In this document: positions 11,731-24,248 of the stretch, piece by piece
How positions within the stretch are numbered: the first letter of the stretch is position 1
Layout of the letters: each line of letters begins with the position of its first letter
From: Rehmannia glutinosa
Taxonomy: Eukaryota; Streptophyta; Magnoliopsida; Lamiales; Orobanchaceae
DNA length: 64,000 nt
Direction: 5' to 3'
Assembly (NCBI GenBank): GCA_016081115.2
Contig: JABTTQ020003020.1
Span: forward strand, 107,364 to 171,363
Made by a program: the position numbers and the translations under genes
Notes under the pieces: generated by a model
Seen by the model: only the letters and a program-made list of their open reading frames with translations
The model's database searches: none
What the model was told of the DNA's origin: nothing

Positions 11731-13194
11731 TGTTTGATAAATGTTTTTATCTTAATTTTGATGATTTTATTTTTACACCAAAACAATGTTTTTAATTGTT
11801 GTCCAAATACTCCTAAATAATTTATAATGGTTTTAATATTTTCCGGAGTATTTCTTCAAGTTTTATTTTACAATTGGACAACACTTTTAATGATTTTGTG
11901 TCAATATGTTTTTACATCCAATCAATGTTTCTAAATGTTGTCCTAATACTTCCGATCGGTCTAAAATATTTTCACTATTTTTTGGAGTATTTCTTGAAGT
12001 TTATTTTCGATATAAAATTGGACAACACTTTGATATTGAGGCCAACCGGTCGCCCTATAGGCAACCCGCATCAAGAGTACGCGTTGAAACATAAATTGAG
12101 CCTGGAGTGTATAAGAGCAGCCGACCGGCCGCCCATGGTGCGCTCGCCGCCGCCATGGCGCGATTGGGAGCATGGCCTTGAAACAGTAACTCCCGTCCTT
12201 CGATTTTTAAGTTTGTGCGACCGGCTAAAATAAGGGACGCACCGGTCGAACCTACGCCGACCGGTCACCCCGTAAATTGTTGATACGCCTATTTCAAACT
12301 CTATCGGTGTGCGACCGATCGCCCTATGGTTTGATAGCAAAATTCTAACCGCTGATTGTGCAGACAACATTTTCTTAAAATGTGGGACTGATTTCTAACA
12401 ACTATATTCTTGATTTTAATTGTATTTTTTCTGTAGATTTTCAATCCCAAGAGGAGCCTATGTTTGATCAATCATCTCCTATAAATAGAGGAAGTTTTGG
12501 AGCAACCAAGATAACAATTGAGATACAATACAACAAGATACACTTCAAGCAAATATTTGTTCTTCATAGTTATTACTCTTGTTGTAATTTTGCCTAGCTT
12601 ATCACTTTCACATCCTTGAGGTCTAGGCTATTCTTGATTACACTTTGCACTCATATTGTAATATTCATTATTGAATTGTAATCTTGATTTTTGGTCATCA
12701 TTCAACACAAGACATCCTTGTGAGTATTCTTGTGGTAAGAATACACTTGGGTGATCTAGGTGATAGGTGTTTCAAGAGTGTGGTGCTCTTGAGGTGTTGG
12801 AGAATTTGGTATTCTTCAAGATTGAAGATTGTGGTGATTTTCAAAGGTGCCGTTGAAGGAAGATTGTGGTAATCTTCAAAGGGAGATTGTGGTAATCTCC
12901 AAAGGTGGTGTTGAAGAAGAGTGTGGTGCTCTTCAAAGTGTTGTAAGTTGAGTTTGTATTAATTTTGGTAATTAATAAAATTCTTGTTCTTTTTGAAATC
13001 CATCCCGGATACACTGGGGTGGTAGAGGATTAGGCCCTAGGTGGGTTGAACCTCTATAAATCGACGTGTGTTGTTTACATTCCGCACCTTTATTATTGTC
13101 TTTGAGCATTCGGTTCGTAAAAGAGGGTAAAATCGAAAAGATGGAGATAATCTATTCACCCCCCTCTAGATTATCGTAGCCGCTTGGACTTACA
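11731..13194 (+). repeat. 5' LTR of element D
   Basis: 1464 bp, TG...CA, TATA box ctataaatag at about 12479-12488. A block of CCGGTCG/CGGCCG palindromes lies at about 12040-12320. Downstream of 12360 it is nearly identical to the 3' LTR. Confidence 0.9.
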
Positions 13195-13196
13195 AG

Positions 13197-13209
13197 TGGT
13201 ATCAAAGCC
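13197..13209 (+). other. Element D primer-binding site (initiator tRNA-Met type)
   Basis: TGGTATCAAAGCC lies two bases after the LTR end and matches that of element C. Confidence 0.88.
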
Positions 13210-13259
13210 AAACTCTTTGGCAAGCTCGTTTCACATCGCGAGTGAAGAGGAACGATAAT

Positions 13260-14390
13260 CGGCTACGAACGAAGCTCATCTTACCGCACCTCCACCACCA
13301 AGCCACCACTATTTGATTCCAAAAATTTTATTTTTGGAAAGAAAGAATGGAATGTTATCTACAAGGTTGCGGGTTCGATATTTGGAACATCATCATCAAT
13401 GGAGAATCCATTCCAATGAAAGACACACCATACACCTCCAAAGCTCTCAATGAGCTCAATGATGAAGAAAAGAAAACCATCTCCTTAAATGGTAAAGCTC
13501 TCAATATTTTGTATTGTTCACTTACTAATTTGGAATATGAACATATTGTAGAATTGATCGGCTCATGAAGTATGGCAAAAATTAGAAGCCATTCATGAAG
13601 TATATGAAAATGAAAGGAGTCAAACAAAAGCATCTATTTCTCAAAGGGATACAATGTCAAATCTAAGAACAAGCCTCTTACAACTTCCAACTAGAAGAAG
13701 TTGAACATTATCTTATGGGCATCGAAGAAGAAAACGAGGTATGTCTTAAACCCTCTACTTCCTATGATATTGTTATACAACATGATTATAGTGATTTGCA
13801 AAATGATTTTGATGATCTTCAAAATGAATTCCAAAGCTTGCTTGTTAAATACAAAAATTTGAAAAAGAAATTCAATGTTTTGAAAAATGATAAGGATAGT
13901 TTATTTACTTCCTATGAATCACTATCTTGTGCTCACTCCACCACACTTGACAAGGTTAGAAACCTTGAAAATGAAAATAGTACTCTTGTTGAGGAGATTA
14001 ATTGTATGAAAAAGGATTTATCAAAATCCAACTCGAAAATACCGATAAAATGACCAATATTGTTGATGTTCATAGTTGTAATAATTTGAAACAAAGACTT
14101 GATCATAAGCCTAGTGTTGTTAACCATATGAAAAGAAATCAAGTCCCTATGCATGTTGGTCATTATGCTCCTAAAATTATTACTTGTTTTTATTGCGGTA
14201 AAAAGGGTCATACGGTAAACACTTGTCGGGCTAAAAATAGCTCTAATTATTTGTGGAGACCTAAAAGTCTCAAGACTAATCCCAAAGGACCCAAGCACTT
14301 GAGGGTACCACAAAACAACATTATATTAGGTACCCGCAAAATAACAATCGAAGAAAATTCATACCATTAGGAGACATCAAATGACCATCT
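13260..14390 (+). pseudogene. gag: Element D gag remnant
   Basis: The position of the usual start reads ATCGGCTACGAAC where B has ATGGCTACGAAT, so the start codon looks lost. The first Gag part is open at 13347-13568 (CYLQGCGFDIWN, LNELNDEEKKTISLNGKALN). The middle of the UBN2 domain is missing or scrambled. A coiled-coil segment follows (13715-14053, KYKNLKKKFNVLKNDKDSLF), then a zinc knuckle CFYCGKKGHTVNTC in the frame 14002-14370. Non-functional. Confidence 0.85.
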
Positions 14391-14599
14391 CATTTGATCA
14401 AAAAGAAGACACCACCAAAATGAATTTCCAAGAAGGAAATATTATCAACAAAGGGAAGGATATAATCCTTGGAGATGGAGTAATTGGAGAAACCACCACC
14501 AACATGAAGATTTTCAAACGGGAAGATATCATCAACAATGGGAACGACACAACCCATGGAAATGGCGAAATTGGTAAACTGTATCTCCCTATTTAAATA

Positions 14600-15378
14600 T
14601 GTATTTTGTTTTTGCATGTTTTTTTATTTGTGTTTAAATCGCAAAATGAGTTTTTAAATTTATAAGGTCTTCTACATATATTTATGTGTTTTTAAAATAC
14701 TTTGAAAAATGAGACCTATGTTTTTATCTCTTATGGATTTTTATGGCATGAGCTTATTTGTGATATATCTTATTAATTTAAGCCTACACTAGTATCATAT
14801 TGTTTTGTGCTAGTCTTGTTTTAAGAATTGTGTAGGACTCATGTATCTTCACAAATAGCTATCTACGTCATAATATGTCAAGAGTGACATAAACTATCGT
14901 ACGCTCATCATTGGTATTCATCTTATAGACTCGATACATTTGTGCCATATGACTATGTGCTTATTTTATACAAGTGCCATTAAGAGGATGTTTTGATTTT
15001 TGAGAAGGCATTATTTAACATAGCTTGTTTTATCCAAGATTTTTAAAGGATTATATTTTGTTTTGATAAAAAAAATTGATCTTCTAAGTTATGCATTTTA
15101 TTGCACATATAAATGCCATTATTCTTGGATGCTTATGTCAAAGCTCTTGTTCATATGATTCTTGTGATTGAGGTCTCAACTATATGCTCTCGCATTTTCA
15201 TATTTCAAAAGAGACCTTATATAGCTTTCTATGCTTATTTGAACTTACATTGTGTAGTATATTCTTGATGATTTTCTTTAAGCATAGTATGTGTTACTTG
15301 CTATAGTGTCTCTATCATTCTATATTACTATGCTCTTGTGCAAGATTCTTTGTTGAGATTTTGCAGAAATTTTTGGTA
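14600..15378 (+). other. Unrecognised AT-rich segment of element D
   Basis: This fills the place where protease and integrase should be. I see no reading frame or known domain. It is AT-rich and not obviously repeated elsewhere in the window. It may be decayed Sirevirus sequence or filler DNA. Confidence 0.4.
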
Positions 15379-16440
15379 TTTCGGAACAAGTTTAAGGAAC
15401 AAGGCAATGTTAGTAGCCTAAGGGTATTGTCAAGAAGAAGGTAATGATTTTGATGTAATATTTGCACTCATAGCACATTTAGAAGTTATTTGCACTTTAC
15501 TTGCCCATTATTGTTTTGAGAAAATTTCAAGCTTTACCAAATGGATGTTAAATCCAATTTTCTAAATGGTTTTATTCAAATAGAAGTCTATCGGAGTTTA
15601 AAATTTTTTGGCCAAATGATTTTTATAAATGACCTTGTACGGTTGATACAAGTACCCCGAATATGGTTTGATGAACTTAGCTATTTTTGCAAAATAATTT
15701 TACAAAAGGTAAAGTTGATACTACACTCCTTGTTTTGAAAAAGGGCAAGGGTGTTTACTTGTGCAAATTTATGTTGATAATATTTTTGGTGCTACTAATG
15801 AATATTTGTGCAAGATATTTTTCCAAGTCAATGCAAGGTGAATTCAAGGTGATCATGATAAGGGGAGCTCAAATTTGATCATTGGAATTCAAGTTCAAAA
15901 ATGCCAAGAAAGTTATTATATTCCACACTCAAAAGAAGAAGTGAGACATTGAAGAAGAAAGAACTATTTCAACCTATATGGCTACAAATGCGAAAATTGA
16001 CAAAAGATTGAAGTAGGCATTGACAAACGAATACGAGGTATGTTCATTCGTTTATTACTCCTTAGACTCGATATTCTATATGCCTTATGTCTATATGCTC
16101 GACTTAAAACAATCCCAACGAATCTCTTTAAAGTGCCGTCAAAAGAAATTTTCAAATATTTGTAAGGCACTTCTTCTTATGACTTGTTCATTCAAAGTTT
16201 TAAAACGTTATTATTTTTCGGGATAACAAGTCCGGTGTAAATTTTATTTTTCAAAATATGGTTCGTCATAATCGAACTAAACATATTGAGATTCGATATT
16301 TTTTTGGGATTGCATGTTTTAACAAAAACTTGAGATGTGTTTAATTCCATCTCAAATATAACTCGTGGACTTTTTAATCGCTCATCGCCGAGTATTTTAC
16401 CTCATTTCGAGCTTGATTATGACATAATGTATATTGAATG
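15379..16440 (+). pseudogene. pol: Element D RT/RNase H remnant
   Basis: The sequence from 15379 aligns at DNA level with B's RT (26500 onward), e.g. gggtattgtcaagaagaagg. Scraps of frame read MDVKSNFLNGFIQIEVY (15541) and the PDI..CLYARLKQSQ segment near 16060-16110. The YVDD region is frameshifted around 15770. The pol tail (gcttgattatgacataatg) ends near 16430. It is much more decayed than B or C pol. Confidence 0.75.
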
Positions 16441-17268
16441 AGGTCTACGTTTGCATTTTGCACGTTTTCAAAACTTAGGGGCGAAAAATCGATTTTTGGA
16501 TCAAATTTTGGAATTTCAAAAAGAACAAAACCGAACTGGTCGCCAGTAAGCAAAGGGCCGACCGACGCCCACTAGCTCGACGGCCGCCCATGCCCTGGAC
16601 CGGCCGCCTTATGGATTTTTGGTTTAAAATGCGTCTGTTTTCCAGACTTAGCCATTTTTGGCTCTTTTGGCCATTTTTCGTCCCCTTCGCAAATTGCACA
16701 CAAATTTCACTCCAAATTTGTTTTGTTGCATACATTTCATATCTTGGACCTATTTAGGCTTGATTATCATCATCATTGCTCGTCTTTACCGATTAAATGG
16801 TAAGAATTCCACTACTTCATCTCAATTGGGTTGAACCCTTGAGAACTTGGCCTATATGTATTTTCTTGATGAAATGTGTATATATTTGTGATGAGCTTAT
16901 TGACTGTTGATGGATGATATTTGTAAAATTGCTTTTGGTGATGAAAAACTTGGCTTGATTACATTTACAAGGGCTATATATATCTTCTTCAATTTTTTAC
17001 GCCCGCCAAGTGTTCGATAAAATGTCTCAATGAAAAATTCATCACCTACATGATTCTCTCGATTTCAAAAGCCTTGTATATTTACAGAGATCATGTTTTG
17101 GAAATCAAATGTGTTTTCATAAGCTTCTACAAGTCGTATGATCGACTCTTTCCTCCTATTTGGTCTATTAGCTTCAATGTTCAAATTGCTCGATACATCG
17201 GTTTAGTTGCGCACTTTGATATGATTATATGATGTGTTTATCGTGCTAACATTCTTTTTGATGATTCC
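16441..17268 (+). other. Element D 3' non-coding region with a palindromic patch
   Basis: After the pol tail, 16530-16620 carries GC-rich CGGCCG/CCGGCC motifs resembling the LTR core. The rest is AT-rich and non-coding. Confidence 0.5.
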
Positions 17269-17710
17269 AAAGGGGGAGAAACAGGTTATAAGCTTATTAT
17301 CTCATAAAAGCTAAGTTAAGCTAAACAAAAGAAGCTATAAGCTATGGCTTCATAAAGCTATAAGTTGTGCATCATACTTAGTCCAATTATTGGATTATGG
17401 ACTTGTATACTTGTCTAACGATGTTTTGTTGACAGGGGGAGCTTATAAGCTCTTGTACTTAAGATCAATATGTAAAAGCCAAGCTTTTAGCTTGTGGTTG
17501 ATTGCTTTTATATTACTCTTGTTGTGCATATTGATAGGGGGAGCTTTTGCTATATGTGGTTGAATTTCTTTACTCTCATCCTTGTGATTATATTGCGTGG
17601 AATGTTGTCGCTCACAACGGATAGTTCATTTTTAACCGGTAAAATTGTTTTGTTTTCAAAATCGACTTTGGTAAATTATTTTGGTTTGTAATCATTAAAA
17701 AGGGGGAGAT
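17269..17710 (+). other. Multiple polypurine tracts before the 3' LTR of element D
   Basis: Four tracts of the form AGGGGGAG lie at about 17271, 17434, 17536 and 17701. The last abuts the LTR and should prime plus-strand DNA synthesis. Repeated PPTs are a described Sirevirus trait. Confidence 0.75.
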
Positions 17711-19174
17711 TGTTTGATAAATGTTTTTATCTTAATTTTGATTATTTTATTTTTACACTAAAACAATGTTTTTGATTGTTGTCCAAATACTCCTAAATAA
17801 TTTATGATGGTTTTAATATTTTCCGGAGTATTTCTTCAAGTTTTATTTTAAAATTGGACAACAATTTTAATGATTTTGTGTCAGCATGTTTTTACATCCA
17901 ATCAATGTTTCTAAATATTGTCCTAATACTTCCGATCGGTCTAAAATATTTTCACTATTTTTCGGAGTATTTCTTGAAGTTTATTTTCGATATAAAATTG
18001 GACAACACTTTGATATTGAGGCCAACCGGTCGCCCTATAGGGCAACCCGTACCTAAAGAGTACGTTGAAACATAAATTGAGCCTGGAGTGTATAAGAGCA
18101 GGCCAACCGGCCGCCTGGGCGGCCGTCGGTCGTCCCGGTCGCCAGTGCGCGACCGCACGGGAGCATGGCCTTGAAAGAACTCCCGCGCTCTTCGATTTTT
18201 AAGTTTGTTCGACCGCCAACATAAGGGACGACGGTTGAACCCTACGTTCCCGTTGCCCTATGTAAATTGTTGATACGCCTATTTCAAACTCTATCGGTGT
18301 GTAAACGGTCGATTTACTATGGTTTGACAAACAAAATTTAACCGTTGAAGCAGACAACATTTCCTTAAAATGTGGGACTGATTTCTAACATCTATATTCT
18401 TGATTTTAATTGTATTTTTTCTGTAGATTTTCAATCCCCAAGAGGAGCCTATGTTTGATCAATTATCTCCTATAAATAGAGGAAGTTTTGGAGCAACCAA
18501 GATAACAATTGAGATACAATACAACAAGATACACTTCAAGCAAATATTTGTTCTTCATAGTTATTACTCTTGTTGTAATTTTGCCTAGCTTATCACTTTC
18601 ACATCCTTGAGGTCTAGGCTATTCTTGATTACACTTTGCACTCATATTGTAATATTCATTATTGAGTTGTAATCTTGATTTTTGGTCATCATTCAACACA
18701 AGACATCCTTGTGAGTATTCTTGTGGTAAGAATACACTTGGGTGATCTAGGTGATAGGTGTTTCAAGAGTGTGGCGCTCTTGAGGTGTTGGAGAATTTGG
18801 TATTCTTCAAGATTGAAGATTGTGGTGATCTTCAAAGGTGCGTTGAAGGAAGATTGTGGAAGGGAGATTGTGGTAATCTCCAAAGGTGGTGTCGAAGAAG
18901 AGTGTGGTGCTCTTCAAAGTGTTGTAAGTTGAGTTTGTATTAATTTTGGTAATTAATAAAATTCTTTTTCTTTTTGAAATCCATCCCGGATATACTGGGG
19001 GGGTAGAGGATTAGGCCCTAAGTGGGTTGAACCTCTATAAATCGACGTGTGTCGTTTACATTCCGCACCTTTATTATTGTCTTTGAGCATTCGGTTCATA
19101 AAAAGAGGGTAAAATCGAAAAGATGGAGATAATCTATTCACCCCCTCTAGATTATCGTAGCCGCTTGACTTACA
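17711..19174 (+). repeat. 3' LTR of element D
   Basis: It pairs with 11731-13194 and has the same length. TATA box ctataaatag at about 18469-18478. The main differences are in the palindromic block 18020-18340. Confidence 0.9.
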
Positions 19175-19179
19175 AAGAC

Positions 19180-20417
19180 CAGGGTGTGTTCGCGACATGG
19201 CCATGTCGGGACATCTTTTGCAACTTTTCCATGCGAAAATTATGGAAAACTCAACAACCAAGCTTTTTGACCACTTTTGTACACCTTTAACACCCAACTT
19301 TGCTACATCATGTCCCTATATTCCCTCAATTATCATATGAAAACAATAATTCAACAACCCAACAATGAAAGTGGAGCATTTGTTTAACAAAAGATAGCAT
19401 TATTGATGTGTTCTTTCACAAAAATGATGTCTATAAAAGCCAAAAGTTTGAGCTGGGAAGGACATTGAATTCATTAGATTCATAGATTCATTTATTAAAT
19501 TCATTAGACATTGGAGATCAAGAGGTCTTGGAGGAGTAAGCTTGTAGCAACATTGGAGAAGAAGGCTTGGAGCAACATCATCAATCAAGAAAGAAGTCAA
19601 TTGAGATTTTGAGAAAGATAAGTACACACTTAAATCTTCTTGTGTAATTTATTCTTTGGTCAAAATCATGTGTAGCTAAACTCCTAGTGTTTGAATGTAA
19701 TGAACTCTAGAATGGATTTGTGATTAAGGCGTGTATGTTTTTAATAAAATCTTCATGTTTTGTGTGATTCACTTATATTATGCTTCGATCATTCGAATTG
19801 ATATATGCGCAATATTGATTTGAAGTTTATTTTTCATCCGGGAAATCGAGAGATTCATGGTTAAATAGAACCTATATAAGTGAAAAGAGTTGCATGCAAT
19901 CCTAGATATAGGACGACATAAATCTTCTGGATTAGGGTCAAACCTAATATGGGAATTCACAAATCGTTATAATGCTGTCTTGGGGGTTTTAACTAGAAAG
20001 AGATTTCAGTTAATCAACTTGAGATTAGGAGTTTTTCACCTTGAGAAAGGGTTTAACTTAAATCGGGAATTTCTACGGTCCACATAACATGAGATTTTAT
20101 TAAAAGAGGATGGTTTTTGCTTAAGGGTTCATGGTTGTATTTTTAACTTGTTAAATCACAAAAACATTCTAGAGGGATTTACATTCAAACACATCTCTAT
20201 CTCTTGATTTCTTATTTTACAAATATTCCTTCATTTTTACATATTGTAGTTTATTAATCAAACAAAAACTCTGAAAATTGTTAGATTAAATAACAAAAAG
20301 ACGGCAATTATTAGTACTCACAATCCTCGTGAGAATGACACTCGGTACTCAATAATCTATGCTATAAAACGATAGGTGCACTTGCCTAAGGTTTTAAAGG
20401 TAGCTTTTGAGCCATCA
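19180..20417 (+). repeat. 5' LTR of element E, second part
   Basis: Continues E's 5' LTR after D and its TSD. It matches 24690-25942 closely. TATA box tctataaaag at about 19430-19439. Ends gagccatca before the PBS. Confidence 0.9.
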
Positions 20418-20423
20418 TGTTTT

Positions 20424-20442
20424 TGGCACCGTTGCCGGGTAT
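20424..20442 (+). other. Element E primer-binding site (tRNA-Asp type)
   Basis: TGGCACCGTTGCCGGGTAT lies six bases after the LTR end. It is close to TGGCGCCGTTGCCGGGGAT, the complement of the plant tRNA-Asp 3' end used by Athila elements. Confidence 0.85.
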
Positions 20443-20679
20443 TGTAATATTAAGAACGCTTTATTTTTGTTAATTTAATTATTTTTTTTATTTTACCATC
20501 ATATTTCTTTTTATCTATCTTTGTAAGTCTTCGATTACATTTATCCTCTCTATTTACCGACTAAAGGCATGCCTACCGTCGTGGAATTTGGAAGCCACAC
20601 ACCCCCGGTAGCAACACAAAGGAAAGTACTAAAGTACTAACACCACGAAGAAGATATTAACAAAAGCAAAGATTTCGGC

Positions 20680-21910
20680 ATGGCGGATGAACAAAGAACT
20701 ATGTACGACTATGCCAAACCATCCATGGATGGCACGTCATCTAGTATCGTGAGGCCCACTGTTGCAACCAATAATTTTGAAATAAAACTAAATGTCATTC
20801 AGATGGTGCAACAGTTTATTCAATTTGACGGCCTACCAGACGAAGATCCAAATAATCATATCGCAAATTTCCTCGAAATTTGCGATACATTCAAAATCAG
20901 TGGGGTTTCCGACGATGCCATCCGCTCACGTCTATTCCCATTTACTCTTCGGGGACGAGCTAAACAATGGCTAAATACTTTGCCAAAGGGAACAATCACA
21001 ACATGGAGCATCATGGCCGAAAAGTTCCTTTCGAAGTATTTTCCACCAGCCTAAACTGCACGATTGAGGAATGAAATCTCTTCATTCACTCAAGAAGACG
21101 ACGATACCTTGTACGACACTTGGGAGATATTCAAAGAATTGTTGTGGAAATGCCCACATCATGGTCTTTCTATTTCGATGCAAGTCCAAACATTTTACCA
21201 TGGGCTACTCGTCAACAAGGCAAATGATTGATGCGGCGGATGGGGAAACTTTGAACAATAAAACACCGAAGATGCCCAAGATCCGATAGAGGAATGGCCA
21301 TGAATGGCTATCAATGGCAATCCGCACGAGGTAAACCTAACAGAACAAGTGGGTGTTTATAATGCGGATGTAGTGGTTACACTACCGCACAAGTCAAGCT
21401 TTGACCCAAAAGATCGACGATCTAGCTCCTAAACCACCACCACCGCATGTTTTATCTTGTGAAACTTGCGGAGGATTGCATAATCATCGGGTCGCCCACA
21501 CACAATACCTCACGCCGAAAAAGCTAATTATGTTGGGAATCAAGGCGAAATTACCCAAGTAATCCTTACAACAACACATACAATCCTGGGTGGCGACAAC
21601 ATCCTAATTTCGGGTTGGGGAAACCAAGGCCAACCACGACCTAATCCCAATCTTGATCTACACACGTCTCCTGATTGCAGATTTCCCCAAATAAAGGTAA
21701 GCCTAACTTGGAAGATCTTATAACAAAGTTTGTGCAATCAACGATACCCGATTCCAAATGGCGGTGGAAACATCCTTGAGAAATCAAGAGGCATCTATCC
21801 ATAACTGGAAAACCAAACAGGCGATTGCAAAGATGATTTCAAAGGCCACAAGGTAGTTTGTCGGGTAACTTACCGAGCCAAAATATTCATTAAAGGGATC
21901 ACGTAAAGGC
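20680..21910 (+). pseudogene. gag: Element E gag
   Basis: ATG 20680 opens MADEQRTMYDYAKPSMDG. The retrotransposon Gag core follows: IQMVQQFIQFDGLPDEDPNN, HIANFLEICDTFKISGVSDD and LFPFTLRGRAKQWLNTLPKG. The order NHIANFLEICDT..LFPFSLRDKA is the Athila signature. A TAA at about 21052 (in place of a coding codon after KYFPPA) and later frameshifts break the frame. Matching residues continue (RNEISSFTQEDDDTLYDTWE). Near 21800-21860 the Gag tail with SERPQGSLSGN-like coding can be recognised in shifted frames. Confidence 0.85.
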
Positions 21911-22036
21911 AATCACCATCGTTTTCCACATGAGCATGATATGCCAATGCCACCATAAATACGTGGAGGATGACATGCCCAAAGAAAAGCTCATGAAAAA
22001 GGAGGTTGCACAAGCCCAAGATCCACTGAGAGTCTA

Positions 22037-22871
22037 AAAAGAATATAGAAGGGAGGACAAATTTGGTAAGTACCTTGATTTTTTCAAACAATTACATGCC
22101 AATATTCCACTTGTTGACCCTCCTTCAAAGCATGTTAGGCATCTTAATGACATCATTCCTAGTGAAAATAAGCTTAACAAATTATCAAATGTGCAATTGA
22201 ATGATAAATGTCCTTCCAATGAACTACCACAAAAATTTAGTGATCCAGGAAGCTTTATTATCCCGTGCACAATTGATGATTTACCTGTTGATAGGGCACT
22301 AGCTGACTTGGGAGCTAGTATCAACGTGATGTCTTATGAAACATTCAAGCATGCGGGATTAAGTGAACTTAAACCTATTAGGATGGACATTCAATTAGCC
22401 GATAAATCGATTAAACACCCAAGAGGTATTATTCATGATATGTTAGTCAAGATTGATAAATTCGTGTTTCCAGTCGATTTCATTATTCTTGACATGCATG
22501 ATAATATAGAAGTTCCCTTAATTCTAGGGCGTCCCTTTTTGGCTACTGCAAAATCTCTCATTGATGTGCATGATGGAAAACTTATTTTGAGAGTAGGGAG
22601 TGAACAAGTTATCTTTAAAATTCCCATGAAAAATCACATAGATGATACTTGTTTTCCTATAAACTTGATTGGGAAAAATGATCCTTTGCTTGATACACCA
22701 TCTAATAAACCCTTGAAAGCATGTGATGTTCAATATGTAGAAGTGCCCACAGAAAAGTTCATATTTAAAGATGTCGTGCAGAAAAATGGGACCGTCAAGG
22801 TAAATTGTTCGAAATTTGACTTAGGTGGCGATGTAAAGGATTTTCATAAGTTCAAGGCTCCGCCCGATTAA
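22037..22871 (+). CDS. Element E aspartic protease (Athila-like)
   Basis: An open frame of about 278 codons runs from at least 22037 to the TAA at 22869-22871. It begins with KYLDFFKQLHANIPLVDPPS, the linker found between Gag and protease in Athila polyproteins. The retropepsin part has the active-site motif DLGASINVM (about 22306-22332), a hydrophobic flap region (GIIHDMLVKIDKFVFPVDFI) and ILGRPFLATAKSLIDV, the conserved C-terminal motif. It should cut Gag during particle maturation. No RT follows. There is no clear ATG, so it was probably made as part of a Gag-protease polyprotein. It is the best preserved frame of the element. Confidence 0.85.
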
Positions 22872-22925
22872 ATCTTCACATTTAGGTGACATAGTCCAAC
22901 TATACGACGTTAAAGAAGCACTACC

Positions 22926-22939
22926 CGGGAGGCAACCCG
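22926..22939 (+). other. Conserved potential RNA hairpin, loop AGGCAA (element E)
   Basis: CGGG-AGGCAA-CCCG starts 54 bases after the protease stop codon. The equivalent in F (35032-35047) is TTGGG-AGGCAA-CCCAA: same loop, changed stem, pairing kept. Function unknown. Confidence 0.6.
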
Positions 22940-23289
22940 ATGTTTGTGTGCAATTGTTTTCATTTTTTTTTTATTTTTTTTTTATTTTCTTTCAAAATAA
23001 TCACAAGTCATTAGAGTCATTTTTAAATAAAAAAAAAACCTCTTGAACATCTTCTTGGTTGTCCTCTTTGGGAATATTTGAGTTTTCACGGTATTCGAGT
23101 TGTGTGTTGCTTAACTTTGATTAGGTATGAAGATGCCATTTGAAGGTCCCATACCAAAACAACCGAATGATCGCTCAACACCGATTCCACTATTGTAGTA
23201 AGGTCGTATTTTTCTTTTTCCACCTCTTTTATATCATTCCAATTTCTTTGCTTTTTGAGTGTTTTGTGTGTGTTTGTTCATTTCTTTCT

Positions 23290-23330
23290 TTCACATTGAG
23301 GACAATGTGAATCTTAAAAGTTGGAGGTGG
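23290..23330 (+). other. Internal hairpin plus polypurine module of element E
   Basis: Perfect inverted arms TTCACATTG (23290-23298) and CAATGTGAA (23303-23311) flank the loop AGGA. The purine tract AAGTTGGAGGTGG (23318-23330) follows. The identical 13-mer recurs at the 3' LTR border (24273-24285). Confidence 0.7.
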
Positions 23331-24248
23331 GTACAATAACATTTTCGGAATGCTTGTATGCTTGTTTGTGAGAGATGTGATTTTTTTTAACAAATTGAAT
23401 GTTTGCTAGTCAATAACTTGGCCCAATTATACCTATATTAACTTGTTAATTTGTGTTTTCAATGTGAAACAATTGATTGTCTAGGATAGATTGACGTGGA
23501 TGCATGCTAAATTTTGACGAGATTTCCAACACCATAAATACTTGATGTGTTAAGGCATATACGATGATACTTAGTGCTATGAACGTCCGAGAACTCATGA
23601 TTTAGTAGTGGTTAACTAGTTGTTAAACCAAGCTTGAAAAACAAAAAACGAAAAAAAAAATATGTGTGTATTGTTATAAAAAAGGGACAAATCGAGGTTA
23701 TACTCCTCTGTTTGTTGTTGCTTAGTAACTAGGAGCATTCATGAGCCCCATGTTTGTCTTTTACGTAAAATGGCGGCACAAATATGAGTATGGGACACCA
23801 ACCTAGGAGTTTTTGGAAAGACATTCAAAATTTAAACCTAGTGGAAGTTTGCCTCAAAAATGTCTTGATTTTATAATTATATGCATACCAAAAAAAAAAA
23901 AAAAAAAGAGAGAATGTACTCATTGACTTCTCATAAAGTTCAAGAAGTTATTGGTTATATGACTAAGAGGCTAACTACAAAGATCTATTTAGTTCTTGTA
24001 TTTTCATATCATTATTGAAATGAAGTTGTTCATAATTATCAAGATTTGGGAGTGATGATTTCAAGTCCAATAATGCCGTTGATATTACGGTCTTTCTTGA
24101 CAATCGATCGCTTTGTAAAACTATATTTTTACCTTGAATGGTTAATTTGGGTTGATAAGGCTAAGAACTTGATCGCTTGTGTTCAATGTGTTGAAAAAAA
24201 AATCATTGTGTGTTGTGATTTATGAATCCCTCTTTTTGATATAATGTT

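Larger units (their letters stand above)
11731..19174 (+). mobile_element. Element D: Sirevirus-type Copia inserted in E's 5' LTR
   Basis: Two LTRs of 1464 bp each (11731-13194 and 17711-19174) start TGTTTGATAA and end CTTACA. The flanks are ATGAC (11726-11730) and AAGAC (19175-19179), a TSD with one difference. The uninterrupted site is seen in E's other LTR (24685-24700, catggccagggtgtg). Contents are PBS, broken gag, about 780 bp of unrecognised AT-rich DNA, RT/RNase H scraps and a PPT array. Protease and integrase are missing, so it cannot move on its own. Confidence 0.9.

Noticed and set aside
16400..17700. Env-like gene between pol and the 3' LTR of D (some Sireviruses have one)
   Set aside because: No frame over about 80 codons with a signal peptide or coiled coil was found. 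The same holds for B (27853-29140) and C (4748-5943).
20424..20442. tRNA-like sequence (also at 32797)
   Set aside because: It is complementary to only the 3' end of tRNA-Asp and sits directly after an LTR, so it is a primer-binding site, not a tRNA gene.
22926..22939. Stop-codon readthrough or frameshift signal acting through the AGGCAA hairpin
   Set aside because: Such structures normally lie within about 10 bases of the recoding site. This one is 46-54 bases away, and no downstream frame exists in E or F.
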